A DNA stretch of 39,909 bases from Zoogloea sp. GTDB taxonomy: Bacteria > Pseudomonadota > Gammaproteobacteria > Burkholderiales > Rhodocyclaceae. The stretch's first letter is position 1. The number at the start of each line of letters is the position of its first letter. The stretch lies in the NCBI RefSeq assembly GCF_028693495.1, contig NZ_JAQUVG010000019.1, positions 1 to 39,909 of the forward strand. The letters run 5' to 3'. Made by a program: the position numbers and the translations under genes. Under the pieces are notes generated by a model, which ran no database searches, was not told the DNA's origin, and saw only the letters and a list, made by a program, of their open reading frames with translations. Of the stretch, positions 1 through 8,604 are shown in pieces.

Positions 1-2201
1 CCACTGTAGTGCTCCCTCAGGTAGGTGGAGAGCCCGGCGACAGCGTCTTCAGCGGCCTGACGGGTGGCAAACCCTTCCACCCGTCGGGCCAGCACGCGTC
101 CATCGGCGGCCAGGACCCGGAAATAGAAGCGTCCGTCCCGGCCTTCCAGGATGCGGTAGTGCCCTGGCTGGGTCTGTTGGCCCCGTTCGATGGCTTCGAT
201 CATCCGGGCCCGGGCAGCTTCCCGGCTGGTGAAGTTCCCGGTGGAGGAGAGCAGGATCTTGTGGTCGGTGGCGCGCAGGATCCGGAAGCGGAATTCGTCA
301 CCGGGAGTGGCGTCCACCTCCGCGTAGGTGTCGTAGGACACGGCGCCCAGGTTGCGCCGGCTGAAGTCTGCAATGCCCAGCAGGCGGGCCAGACGGATTT
401 CCAGACCGCTCACGTTGAGACTGTTCCAGAGGGCGTCCGGGCGCCTGGAGGACTGGTCGTAGGCGCCTGCCCGGTGGGCGGTCGTGGTGGGCGCGTCGGC
501 AAGAAAGTGGCAGGTGTCGGCGATGACCTGGTGATCCGGATGGCCGAAGGCCGAGGCCATGACCCCCGCGTACTCCGAGAAGTCTTCGCCAATGCGGGCC
601 AGCAGGTGATTGAGCAGGCGCTGCTGGCGGGTCACTGCTTCGGCGGCAGATTCCTGCTGCGCCGCGAGGGTCTCGGGGGTGGTTCCTGCGGCGTACAGGC
701 GTTCGTAGCCGGGGATGCTGGTGACCATCTGGGTAGCCAGGACGCGGGACTGTTCCGTGGGGCCGGAAAACAGCCCGGCAATGCGGTTCAGATCCTCGGG
801 CGCGACGGACAGCCGGTGACGGACCTGGCCCAGCAGGGCCAGGTCATTGGCGATCTGCTGGTCGAAGAAGGTGAGCCAGGCCTTGAACTGGAGCACCTGG
901 ACCTGGCGCTGGGGGTCGGTGGGGCCGGCCAGCCCCGCGGGACCGAGACCGTAGAGGGCGGGGAAGTCCAACTGGAAGCTGCGGTAGGCGTCCACGGCCC
1001 GGTGGCGGCCGGTAGGTAGGGGTAGGTCTTCGGCGAAAGGGCTTTCCACCGATTGACGGGCCTCCTCCTGCAGGGTGCGCAGGCGTTCGCGTACCGGAGC
1101 CGGTATCTGGGCCAGTTCCCAGCCTGCCACCGGCATTCCCCGCTTGCGGAAGGTGAGGCGGCCGGCGGCAGGAGTGCCGCCCCCCTCCAGGGCCAGGCGG
1201 GGCAGGTGGCCGCTGGCCACCGGAATCCGCCAGGGCGTTGTCACCTTCCCGGGAGTGCCGTCCGGGTCGACGGGGGTGAGCAGAATGTCGGGGATGGCCC
1301 GCACGCCAGGGACATCCATCAGGATGTTGATCAGATCGGACAGGTGGAGCTCGGTGGGCAGTTCGGAGGCAATCAGTTCGGTTTCATCAATGAAGCCGTG
1401 CTCCAGCAGGGGGCCGTCGAAGATTTCCTGCACGCTGCGCGCCCGGCCGTCCGGCCAGGGCCTGCGCTGCAGGGTGGCCAGGGCGTGGCTGGGAACCGCG
1501 GGGGCGATGCCGCGGGCGGCAGCGAAAAGCAGCCGGGCGGCAGTCTCGGTCACGTCCGCGTCTGCCTGCAGATCCACTTCGGCGCAGAGCGCAAAACGTT
1601 GGGTGGGGACCGGTTCCACGGCGACAAAGTCTTCACCCAGGTTGCGCTGGGTTTCCAGGCAATGGCGGACGGCCTCCTGCACCGGGGCCTGCTCGGCGAG
1701 GGTGACCAGGGTGTCCATGAAATCCACCCGCACCCGGTAGAGTCCTTGCAGGATGACCTCCCGGTAATGGGGGTGAGCCGGAGGCGTGCGGGACAGCTGA
1801 CGCCGGACCAGGTCGGCGTAGAGGGGAGCCGGTGCCACAGGCTCGACCCAGGCGTTTTTGACGCCGGGTAGATCAATCAGGCGCTTGCGCCAGTCGAGGG
1901 TAGTGAAGGGGCGTACCGGCAGCACCTGGCGGGCCCGGTGAAATTGCCGGTCAAGGGCTGGATGATCGCCGTCAGGGGGGGAGAGCAGGTCCTCCAGAGG
2001 AAGGCTGACCCGGTAGCCGAATTCCGCCAGTGCCCAGGTGGCCAGCTCGAGCACGGTGATTCCCGGGTCATGGACGTTGTGATCTGTCCAGGTCTTGCCT
2101 GCAAGCCGGCGCAGGTGGACCAGCCCTTCTTGGAAAAGGGCGTGGGCATCCAGGGCCATGTCTTCGGGGGTGCGGGAGATGGATGGAGGGATGGCGTTCA
2201 T
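1..2201 (-). CDS. Afp12-like eCIS baseplate protein, 3' end cut by window edge
   Basis: The frame is open from ATG at 2201 to the left edge, giving 733 residues and no stop. Residues about 38-58 carry a WTDHNVHDPGITVLELATWALAEFGYR-type stretch (key WTD..HDPG.T.LE..), typical of the Afp12-type large baseplate proteins of contractile injection systems. Later parts look like gp6/baseplate-J wedge sequence. The last 100 residues are different: about 635-674 and 682-733 are two copies of a module resembling DUF1508/YegP (FRFRILRATDHKILLS..FTSREAA; RDGRFYFRVLAADGRVLA..FATRQAA). The start overlaps the stop of the preceding baseplate gene (ATGA), so the two are translationally coupled. The baseplate assignment is firm from context and motif. 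The DUF1508 call is by eye. The C-terminus lies outside the window. Confidence 0.82.
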   Translation of the reverse strand, partial: MNAIPPSISRTPEDMALDAHALFQEGLVHLRRLAGKTWTDHNVHDPGITVLELATWALAEFGYRVSLPLEDLLSPPDGDHPALDRQFHRARQVLPVRPFTTLDWRKRLIDLPGVKNAWVEPVAPAPLYADLVRRQLSRTPPAHPHYREVILQGLYRVRVDFMDTLVTLAEQAPVQEAVRHCLETQRNLGEDFVAVEPVPTQRFALCAEVDLQADADVTETAARLLFAAARGIAPAVPSHALATLQRRPWPDGRARSVQEIFDGPLLEHGFIDETELIASELPTELHLSDLINILMDVPGVRAIPDILLTPVDPDGTPGKVTTPWRIPVASGHLPRLALEGGGTPAAGRLTFRKRGMPVAGWELAQIPAPVRERLRTLQEEARQSVESPFAEDLPLPTGRHRAVDAYRSFQLDFPALYGLGPAGLAGPTDPQRQVQVLQFKAWLTFFDQQIANDLALLGQVRHRLSVAPEDLNRIAGLFSGPTEQSRVLATQMVTSIPGYERLYAAGTTPETLAAQQESAAEAVTRQQRLLNHLLARIGEDFSEYAGVMASAFGHPDHQVIADTCHFLADAPTTTAHRAGAYDQSSRRPDALWNSLNVSGLEIRLARLLGIADFSRRNLGAVSYDTYAEVDATPGDEFRFRILRATDHKILLSSTGNFTSREAARARMIEAIERGQQTQPGHYRILEGRDGRFYFRVLAADGRVLARRVEGFATRQAAEDAVAGLSTYLREHYS

Positions 2202-5200
2202 GGGGTCACCTCGGCAATCCGGTGAAGGGGGACCGAGACGAGGAGGGCATCCGGCCGGTCGGGGCCGAGTTCGGCACTGTCCGGTGCGCCTGCTTCGGCG
2301 AGTGAAAGGCGGAAGTCAGTGACGTAGTCCACCCAGGGGAGCCGCTCGATGAAGTCCACCAGGGCCGAGCGGATCACCCGTCCCCCGAAGTCCAGGGGCT
2401 GGCGGGCATCGAAGGCCCAGGGGGAGAGGACCTGGACGAGGGCCTGGTTGAGGTGCTCCCGGTAATGGTTGAAGGCATACCCCGGTTTCAGGGCAACCCG
2501 GAAATCGGCGATCACCGGTTGGTAGAGGGGGTTGGTGACCCTCAGCCGCTCCCGATCGAGTCCCATGCCGCCCCGGGCCAGCAGGTGATCGCGAATCTGT
2601 TCCAGGGTGTCCAGATCGACCCGGGGCTGGAGGGGATCGGGGCCGTTGCGCCGGCGCAGGTCGGGGATCACCACAAGGGTGACGCAGCCGGGGCTGAACC
2701 AGGCGCCCGGCAGGGCGTGGGGAATGCACTTGGCCCGCTCGACGCCGGGAAAGGCGTCCAGGACCAGGTGCTCGTAATCCCAGGGGGTGATGGCCCGGTT
2801 GCGGTGACGCAGGCGTTCGGAGGCCCGGAGGGCCAGGCTGTCGGGGTCTTCTGCGGGGCTGCCGCCGAAGGAGGCGTAGGGCTGGATGAGGGCTTTCAGG
2901 GTGGGCGGAGGCACCAGGAATTTCCCGATCTCGCCCGCCGGCAGTGGGGTGGAAAGGTGGTCGGGGGCGTTGTCCCGGTCCTCGAAAACCGCTTCGATGG
3001 CATTGGTGTGAACGCCCCGGAGCCGGCAGGCCGCCCCGGGGCTGGCAGAAATCGCCGCCCGCAGCCACAGCAGGTCAGCGGGCAGGCGGGTGTTGTCGGT
3101 GCTGGCGCCGGCCGGAATGGTCAGGTTGACGATGCCGCTGGTGCGCAGGTGGCGGGTGGTGTCCAGATGCAGCTGCCTGCCCGGCAGCAAAGGCTGCCAG
3201 CGGTTGTCGGCCAGCACCGCCCACTGGAGTTCCTGGGCTCGGGCCTGGGGGTCAGCGCTTCCTTCGGCTGTCTGGAACAGCAGGCTCAAGGTGTCGCCCG
3301 GTGTCAGGCTGCTGAGGCCGATCAGTAGTTCGCCCGCATCCCGGTGAGGTGGCAGCAGACTGATGCCGTCCGTGTCCCCGAGCCAGGGGTGCTGCCGGGC
3401 AACGCCGAGGGCATCCACATGAAAGAACGCGATCTCGGCGCCGGTCAGGCTGCCCATGCTGTCTTCATCCAGCCGGCTGGGTCCGGCCTCTGCCCGGTAG
3501 CCCAGGCGGAGGGACTGGATGCGTGGGGTCCAGGGCTCCTGGAGCACCTGGGGTGGGTCCCGCAGGAGACCCGCGACGGCTTCGCTGCGCCAGGCGCCGT
3601 GGAGCAGGTCGGTGAGCAGGCTCAGGCTCAGGGTGCCCGCCCGGGGGGGCGTGGCTGGTGCAGCGGAGGCGGCAACACGCCGCAGGCCCAGGGCGCGGGC
3701 GGATTGACGGGCGCGCAGGCCACCGATCCGCATGAGCCGGACTTCCTCGGGCAGGCTGTGGTAACCCGAATGGCCGCTCCCCCGGGGGTTGAGACGCAAC
3801 AGGCTCCTGCCGCCAGAGGCCGGGGCGAGGGTCACAAGGCTTGCCGGCTGGGCGCCCCGGGTGTCCATCCAGATGGCCTCGGCCAGCACTCCCCCTGCGA
3901 GGCGGTCTTGCCCGGAGTAGTGCTGGTAACGCTGGCTCAGGGCGCTCTGGCTGGCGGGTGCGTCTGGCCAGATGAGCTCAAGCGTCAGTTCGGATACCCG
4001 CTTGGAGAGGGCCTCCGGACAGCTGATGTGGAGGCTTGATCCTGGTTGGGGGTGCGGCCCGAAGGGCAGGAAGGCTTTCCCCGGGTCGAGGCGCCCCAGC
4101 TCACTTTCCAGGAGGAGGGTCTGTATCTGACCCACCTGGACGCTCAGGGAAACCTGGCGCACCTGTACGGTGGAGAGAGGACCGAAGAAATGGCCTGCCG
4201 AATCCTTCAGCAGCAGTTGCAGGACGGGGTTGCCTGCGGGGAAGGCCTGTGGATGAAGGGCCGGCTGGTGATCCACGACAGCCGGTTGATCGGCAGGCAG
4301 GGTCAGGCTGAAGGTCCAGCGTCCGGCCCCGACGCTGGATGCGGCGGGCTGCAGGGAATAGGGACCGAGCCAGCCCTTCGGGCCGGTGAGCCGGGCGTCG
4401 AAGCTTGCTGCCAGCCGGGCCCCATCCAGGTGTGTGGGGAGCCCGTCGAGATCCAGGGTGATGCCGATTTTTCGTTCCCCTTCAGCCAGGCGCAGGAGAG
4501 GGCTGGCCAGGGCAAAGCCCACCGGGGCTTCCGGCAGAGGTTCCTGGCCAGGCAGCGGAGAGCCGAAGGGATGCCAGTGGGGGGTGTCGGCGGAAAGGGG
4601 CGCGCCGAGTCCGTCGGCGCTGTCGGCCAGAGGGGCAAAGCGCAGCCGGTCTCCATCCCGCTGCAGGCTGGCCAGGCGTGCGATCCGGGCATGGCCGATG
4701 ACCACGGGGCGGACCGGGCGGTAGATGCGTTCTCGCCCGCTGGAGTCCTTCCCCGCACAGGCCTGCAGGGACAGGCCGAACTCGGTGGGGGCGGTCCCTT
4801 TCTTGAGTTCGGCCAGCAGGTGCACCCGGTCGGCCACGGGAGGGCGGGGGGTGAAACCCAGTACCGTCTGCACCTGGAAGTCCCGATGACGGCGGGTCAG
4901 CTCATCAAGCTGGCGGCGCGGATGGCCTGCGCATGCCAGGAAGGCGATCAGCAAGGCCAGGTGAGGGGGGAGCTGCCCCTGGGCGTGTCCGGCCAGGGTG
5001 GCCAGGCGGGCGTGCCAGGCGGCATTGCTCTCCCCTGCGGTGGGGGAGGGAAAGAAGTCCTGCCAGTGGCCCGAGGGGGCGTCGGGGCGGGTTTCGTAAT
5101 AGTTGAGCTGGCCCGCCAGGGTCCGGGCTGCAGCCAGCAGGGCGGCGCTGTCGCGGCCGTCCAGGGGGGCCGAGGCCGGATCCAGGGCCGGACGATGACG

Positions 5201-5260
5201 ATCCATCTGGCGGGTGCCGGTGGTGGCGATCAGGCAGGCGAGGAGGTCGTCAGGGGCCAT
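2198..5260 (-). CDS. Afp11-like baseplate J/gp6-family protein
   Basis: This 1020-aa protein is the size expected for the Afp11-type baseplate wedge component of eCIS. The C-terminal third has the baseplate-J signature: a segment with LALRASERLRHRNRAITPWDYE, then a VERAKCIPH region, and an end with FGGRVIRSALVDFIERLPWVDYV near residues 970-995. In known particles such proteins form the wedge ring around the spike that triggers sheath contraction. The N-terminal 500 residues are less conserved and I cannot assign domains there. ATG 5260 lies 6 bp after the gp25-like stop. The end overlaps the next start by 4 bp. No signal peptide or membrane segment is seen, as expected for a protein assembled in the cytoplasm. 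Confidence 0.87.
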   Translation of the reverse strand: MAPDDLLACLIATTGTRQMDRHRPALDPASAPLDGRDSAALLAAARTLAGQLNYYETRPDAPSGHWQDFFPSPTAGESNAAWHARLATLAGHAQGQLPPHLALLIAFLACAGHPRRQLDELTRRHRDFQVQTVLGFTPRPPVADRVHLLAELKKGTAPTEFGLSLQACAGKDSSGRERIYRPVRPVVIGHARIARLASLQRDGDRLRFAPLADSADGLGAPLSADTPHWHPFGSPLPGQEPLPEAPVGFALASPLLRLAEGERKIGITLDLDGLPTHLDGARLAASFDARLTGPKGWLGPYSLQPAASSVGAGRWTFSLTLPADQPAVVDHQPALHPQAFPAGNPVLQLLLKDSAGHFFGPLSTVQVRQVSLSVQVGQIQTLLLESELGRLDPGKAFLPFGPHPQPGSSLHISCPEALSKRVSELTLELIWPDAPASQSALSQRYQHYSGQDRLAGGVLAEAIWMDTRGAQPASLVTLAPASGGRSLLRLNPRGSGHSGYHSLPEEVRLMRIGGLRARQSARALGLRRVAASAAPATPPRAGTLSLSLLTDLLHGAWRSEAVAGLLRDPPQVLQEPWTPRIQSLRLGYRAEAGPSRLDEDSMGSLTGAEIAFFHVDALGVARQHPWLGDTDGISLLPPHRDAGELLIGLSSLTPGDTLSLLFQTAEGSADPQARAQELQWAVLADNRWQPLLPGRQLHLDTTRHLRTSGIVNLTIPAGASTDNTRLPADLLWLRAAISASPGAACRLRGVHTNAIEAVFEDRDNAPDHLSTPLPAGEIGKFLVPPPTLKALIQPYASFGGSPAEDPDSLALRASERLRHRNRAITPWDYEHLVLDAFPGVERAKCIPHALPGAWFSPGCVTLVVIPDLRRRNGPDPLQPRVDLDTLEQIRDHLLARGGMGLDRERLRVTNPLYQPVIADFRVALKPGYAFNHYREHLNQALVQVLSPWAFDARQPLDFGGRVIRSALVDFIERLPWVDYVTDFRLSLAEAGAPDSAELGPDRPDALLVSVPLHRIAEVTP

Positions 5261-5266
5261 GGCGGC

Positions 5267-5692
5267 TTATCTCCGTCCTGCGACCCTGGCTGCTTCGGTG
5301 GCTTCCCCCTGGTAGAAGGGGAAGACCAGATTGAAGCGGGAGTTGGTGCTGCGGACCTGGTAATCGAGCCGCAGGAGGATCTGTCCGTCCTGCAGCTGGC
5401 TGTCGTCCACGTCTACCGCCAGAAGGCGGATGCGGGGTTCATAGACCAGCACAGTGGTCTGGATGCGGTCCTTGAGCACGCTGCGCAGGGTGGTGCTGAA
5501 GGGCTCGAACATCAGCTCCCGTATGTCCAGTCCGTAGCGGGGCTGCAGGAAGCGTTCTCCCGGGGCCGTACCGAAGAGGATCTGCAGGCTGGCCTGGATG
5601 TCGTCCTCGTCGTCCGTCATCCGGACGCCCCCGTGGTTGAAGGTGGGTGGGAAGGACCAGCCGCGGCCGAGGAAGCTGGGTGTGTCGTTCAT
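5267..5692 (-). CDS. gp25-like (GPW/gp25) baseplate protein, Afp9-like
   Basis: A 141-aa protein of the gp25/GPW family, the most conserved baseplate subunit of contractile tails, which nucleates sheath assembly at the baseplate. Family features seen: SFLGRGWSFPPTF at residues 6-18, DDEDDIQASLQILFGT around 27-42, then GERFLQPRYGLDIRELMFEP, and a C-terminal region of short beta strands (VYEPRIRLL, LRLDYQVRSTNSRFNLVFPFY). The frame stays open upstream to 6142, but homology starts at MNDTPSFLGRG, so ATG 5692 is chosen. It starts 5 bp after the PAAR stop. In Afp/PVC loci gp25, PAAR and VgrG genes sit together as here. Confidence 0.93.
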   Translation of the reverse strand: MNDTPSFLGRGWSFPPTFNHGGVRMTDDEDDIQASLQILFGTAPGERFLQPRYGLDIRELMFEPFSTTLRSVLKDRIQTTVLVYEPRIRLLAVDVDDSQLQDGQILLRLDYQVRSTNSRFNLVFPFYQGEATEAARVAGRR

Positions 5693-5697
5693 GGTGC

Positions 5698-5970
5698 TTA
5701 CCCGATCTGGACAGTGGGTTCGCCCACGGCAACCGAGGCCCCGCACGCACAGCTGTCCCCCGTGCGTAGGGCCGGCCGCCCCGCGATCAGCACGGTGGGG
5801 CTGGCCATGACGAAGGGGCTGACCGGAGGGTGGGGTGGTGGCATCGGGCAGCTGTGCAGATCCCCCAGCACGGCCGCCGGCTGACCTCCGATCAGGACGG
5901 TGGGAGCGCCCGGGCCGAGGACGCTTCCCCCGTGGGTGCTGCTGTCGGTGACACGGGCGGCGCTGGACAT
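5698..5970 (-). CDS. PAAR-like spike tip protein, Afp10-like
   Basis: A 90-aa protein with PAAR-type repeats: APTVLIGGQPAAVLGD and SPTVLIAGRPALRTGD are two clear copies, and a third partial VAVGEPTVQIG ends the chain. Candidate metal ligands are H13 and the H-S-C and C-A-C residues between the repeats. PAAR proteins form the sharp conical tip that caps the VgrG trimer and can carry effectors. There is no C-terminal extension here, so this is a plain tip rather than a tip-toxin fusion. It sits 14 bp after the VgrG-like stop and 5 bp before gp25. Confidence 0.93.
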   Translation of the reverse strand: MSSAARVTDSSTHGGSVLGPGAPTVLIGGQPAAVLGDLHSCPMPPPHPPVSPFVMASPTVLIAGRPALRTGDSCACGASVAVGEPTVQIG

Positions 5971-5984
5971 GGTGGATGTGCTCC

Positions 5985-7748
5985 TCAGTTGATCTTGACC
6001 AGAGATCCTTTGACCTGGGTGATCGCCGGACTGGTGAGTTCGGCTCCGGCGCTGCCTTCGAGCTTGAGCTGGGTTCCTGCCGCGATCCCGAGGCCCGTTG
6101 CGGTCTTGACCTCGCCGCTGCCACCCACGTCCAGGGAGGCATTGCCGGCGGTCTGCACCGTCAGGGCATCGCAGCTCTCGAGGGTGATGCCGCTGCTGTC
6201 CATCAGGAGCCGGTTGCCGTTCTTGTCCTCCAGCAGCACCGAGCCCTGGTCGTCATCCAGGACGATCTGTTGTCCAGCTGGAGTGGTGACCGTCAGGATG
6301 GTCTTGTCATCGTCGATATGGATACGGATGCCACTGCGGCTCTTGAACAGCTTTTCGTGGTTGTCGTTGCCGGGAGGCAGTGGGGCGGCCTTGGCACTGC
6401 TGTGGAGCATGCCGAGAATTACCGCAGCCCTCGGGTCCTCGTCGAAGAAGCCCACCACCACCTCGTCGCCGATCTCCGCCCGCAGCATCAGTCCCCGGTC
6501 GTTGCCCGCGTCCACCGTGGCCACCCGGGCCCATACGCCGTCGCTGGCGGGATCCACCAGGGGCAGGCGGACCCGCACCCGGAATTCCCCCTGAGGATCC
6601 TCGTTGTCGGTGACGATGCCGATCTGCAGACCGGGGACCGGTGCCAGCAGGCTGGTGGTGCGGCGGGTTTCCAGGCGCATCCGGCGGGCTGGGTCTTCCG
6701 GCACGCCCCCAAACTGCAGGTGGGTCCGCCAGCCCTGCAGCGTGTCCATCTCGTGGCGGACGCCAGTGACCAGGGCCTGGCCATTGAAGCGGGCACCGAC
6801 CCCGGCCAGTGTCACCACGTCCCCGGGCAGGACCTGGCCCAGACCCAGGCAGAGGGCACGGCCGCATACTTGGTTGAGGCGGGCGCGGCTCAGCCGGGCG
6901 CTGGCGGCAGCGGTGGCTTCCTCGTCTGGCAGCAGGGTGTGGCGGAGTTCCAGAACGTCCATGTCGAGGGCTGCGGCCAGGGTGTCGGCAGACTGGTTGC
7001 CCGGGCTGGTGAAGTTCGCTGGATTGCCGTCCAGGGTATGCACGGATTGGTCGGCGGGGCTCCAGGTCAGGGTCTGGACACCCTGGGTCTGTTCCCGGGC
7101 GTCGATCTCGGCATCGAATTCGATCAGTGTTGCGCCGAACTGAAGGGTTGCCACTGGAGGGGCGCTGGCGCTGGGGCTGCAGGTTTCGATGGTTTCGCCC
7201 CGGGTCAGCAACAGCTGGCCATGTACCTCGGTCCGGGTAACGGCAAAGTCCCAGTCCGTGGTGTCGTACTGGACCAGATGGTCGTGGGTCAGCGGCATGT
7301 CGGCGACGGTGATGGACAGCCCGGCCGCCTGGAACAGCTGCCGGACCACGTCCCCATCGCTCATGTCCAGGTAGGTGGCACTATGGCGCTTGAGGCTCAT
7401 CTTGGTGGCTGCATGCCGGCACTCCACGATGAACTGGGGTGCCGAACCGGCACGGACCTTGAGCTGCTGCCGTACCACCAGTCCTTTGAAAAGCAGGTCG
7501 GGACGGGTCCCGCCGGCGAGGATCTCCACCTCGGCACCGGCCACGAAGAGGGCTTCGGCGGACAGGGGAAAATCGCTGCTGGCGGCATCGCCATCCCGCC
7601 AGGCGAGCCGTGCCCAGGCGATGTGGTTGGCCGTGCTGGAAACGCTGGCCGACATCAGCTGGTGGGTGCGGGGCACGGCATGGCCATTCACCTTGATCGT
7701 GAATTCCCGGTGTTCCGCGGGAATGGGGAGGGCGCGGGAGGCGTTAAT
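5985..7748 (-). CDS. VgrG/gp5-like spike protein, Afp8-like (probable ATT start)
   Basis: The central spike of the injection system, below the tube and carrying the PAAR tip. From ATT 7748 it is 587 aa; from the first conventional codon (GTG 7691) it is 568 aa. A gp27-like N-terminal part runs to about residue 390. A gp5 OB-fold follows (GLQIGIVTDNEDPQGEFRVR, then VWARVATVDAGNDRG and GDEVVVGFFDEDPRAAVILG). The end is a beta-helix-like repeat region (ILTVTTPAGQQIVLDDD, SVLLEDKNGNRLLMD). GTG 7691 has no convincing ribosome site and cuts off the first strand EFTIKVNG, which VgrG/Afp8-type proteins keep 10-20 residues from the N-terminus. The frame reads back to ATT 7748, where GGAG lies 7 nt upstream. 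The ATT start is inference. No lysozyme domain or C-terminal effector is seen. Confidence 0.88.
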   Translation of the reverse strand: MNASRALPIPAEHREFTIKVNGHAVPRTHQLMSASVSSTANHIAWARLAWRDGDAASSDFPLSAEALFVAGAEVEILAGGTRPDLLFKGLVVRQQLKVRAGSAPQFIVECRHAATKMSLKRHSATYLDMSDGDVVRQLFQAAGLSITVADMPLTHDHLVQYDTTDWDFAVTRTEVHGQLLLTRGETIETCSPSASAPPVATLQFGATLIEFDAEIDAREQTQGVQTLTWSPADQSVHTLDGNPANFTSPGNQSADTLAAALDMDVLELRHTLLPDEEATAAASARLSRARLNQVCGRALCLGLGQVLPGDVVTLAGVGARFNGQALVTGVRHEMDTLQGWRTHLQFGGVPEDPARRMRLETRRTTSLLAPVPGLQIGIVTDNEDPQGEFRVRVRLPLVDPASDGVWARVATVDAGNDRGLMLRAEIGDEVVVGFFDEDPRAAVILGMLHSSAKAAPLPPGNDNHEKLFKSRSGIRIHIDDDKTILTVTTPAGQQIVLDDDQGSVLLEDKNGNRLLMDSSGITLESCDALTVQTAGNASLDVGGSGEVKTATGLGIAAGTQLKLEGSAGAELTSPAITQVKGSLVKIN

Positions 7749-7759
7749 TTCATTTCTCC
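7746..7759 (-). promoter_or_regulatory. Ribosome binding site and probable ATT start codon of the spike gene
   Basis: On the minus strand GGAG (7759-7756) is followed by 7 nt and ATT (7748-7746) in the spike frame. The GGAG lies in the last codons of the LysM gene, whose TGA is at 7752-7750. An ATG at 7753 is out of frame and only 2 nt from GGAG. No ATG, GTG or TTG occurs in the spike frame between the upstream stop (7775-7773) and GTG 7691. Confidence 0.5.
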
Positions 7760-8418
7760 AGGGGCGGAAAGATCACCCGGGTGCCCGGAGGCAGGTCCCG
7801 GAAGCCGTCGAATCCGTTGGCCCGGGCAACCCGGGGGGCATAGTGGGGGTCGCCGTAGATCTGCTCGCAGAGGGCTGCCAGGTTCTGCCCGGCGTGGAGG
7901 ATGCGGACATGGGTCAGGTCAGGGGAGGCGTCCTGGGCCAGGGCCACCCGGGTCTGGTCATCGGCAGTGTCGGTGAAGATCGCCGTGATGACGGCCCGAA
8001 GGGGAATGCCGCTGGGTTTGAACAGCTTGTAGGCAATCGATGCGCTCTTCAGGACGCAGCGCTTGACCTGCAGCCTGCCCCACATGACCTTGAGGTAGTT
8101 GGGACGATGGATGTCCCCGTTGTAACCGGTGACGGCCTGGAAGGACTCGATCTTCTGCTGCACGTCGTCTGCCCGGCCGTTGGCACCAGTGCCGTCGATG
8201 AAGAAGGCCAGGCTCAGGTCACCCGGTTTGATTTTCTTGAAATCCATCCGGCTCCCGGTCGTCCCGGCGCCCTGGCCGCTGTCGTATTCCATTTCGTAGG
8301 ACAAGCTGATCTCGGCCGGGTTGACGCTGGCCACGAAGGTGGCGATGGCCGTACCCGCATAGTCGGGCGCCGTATAGGCCTCGATGCGCAGGTATTCCAG
8401 TTGTCCGCGCTCCGGCAT
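7750..8418 (-). CDS. LysM-domain tube-spike adaptor (CIS tube protein), Afp7-like
   Basis: A 222-aa protein of the Afp7 type that joins the inner tube to the VgrG spike. The N-terminal region (residues about 8-110) is the contractile-injection-system tube-protein domain, with YLRIEAYTA and VASVNPAEISLSYEMEYD segments. The C-terminal 50 residues are a LysM-like module (VRILHAGQNLAALCEQIYGDP, then ARANGFDGFRDLPPGTRVIFPP). In Afp7/gp53-type proteins this module is structural and need not bind peptidoglycan. ATG 8418 is chosen because homology begins at MPERGQLEYLRI; the frame is open upstream to 8478 but overlaps the small DUF5908-like gene. Its stop lies 1 bp before the proposed ATT start of the spike. 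Confidence 0.88.
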   Translation of the reverse strand: MPERGQLEYLRIEAYTAPDYAGTAIATFVASVNPAEISLSYEMEYDSGQGAGTTGSRMDFKKIKPGDLSLAFFIDGTGANGRADDVQQKIESFQAVTGYNGDIHRPNYLKVMWGRLQVKRCVLKSASIAYKLFKPSGIPLRAVITAIFTDTADDQTRVALAQDASPDLTHVRILHAGQNLAALCEQIYGDPHYAPRVARANGFDGFRDLPPGTRVIFPPLEK

Positions 8419-8429
8419 GACAGGCTCCC

Positions 8430-8591
8430 CTAGGCTTCCTGCTCCTGGCGGAGGATGTCCAGGACTTGACGGACGCACTCGGCAACCAGGGCCTGACGAT
8501 CAGGGTCTGGTGCTGCGGGAGGGAGGGCTCCGCCGGTGGTGGTGTTACCGACCTCCACGGCGATGATGACTTCATCAACGATCAGGGGCAT
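8430..8591 (-). CDS. Small DUF5908-type eCIS protein
   Basis: A 53-aa reading frame, ATG 8591 to TAG 8430, exactly fills the gap between the second tube gene and the LysM gene. It starts MPLIVDEVIIAVEV, a short beta-strand motif like that of DUF5908 proteins, has a Pro/Ala linker, and ends in an amphipathic helix (ALVAECVRQVLDILRQ). DUF5908-type genes of 50-70 codons are typically found at this position in eCIS loci, and Afp6 is the positional equivalent. Its function is not known to me. The family call rests on length, position and the N-terminal pattern. Confidence 0.72.
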   Translation of the reverse strand: MPLIVDEVIIAVEVGNTTTGGALPPAAPDPDRQALVAECVRQVLDILRQEQEA

Positions 8592-8604
8592 GGCAGGCTC
8601 CAGG

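Noticed and set aside
4046-5884. Long plus-strand open frame (612 codons) opposite the Afp11-like and gp25 genes
   Set aside because: It is Gly/Gln/Val-rich with no fold pattern and lies antisense to genes with clear family motifs; typical shadow of high-GC coding sequence.
5976-7976. 666-codon plus-strand frame opposite the spike gene
   Set aside because: Antisense to the VgrG-like gene, low-information composition, no ribosome site.
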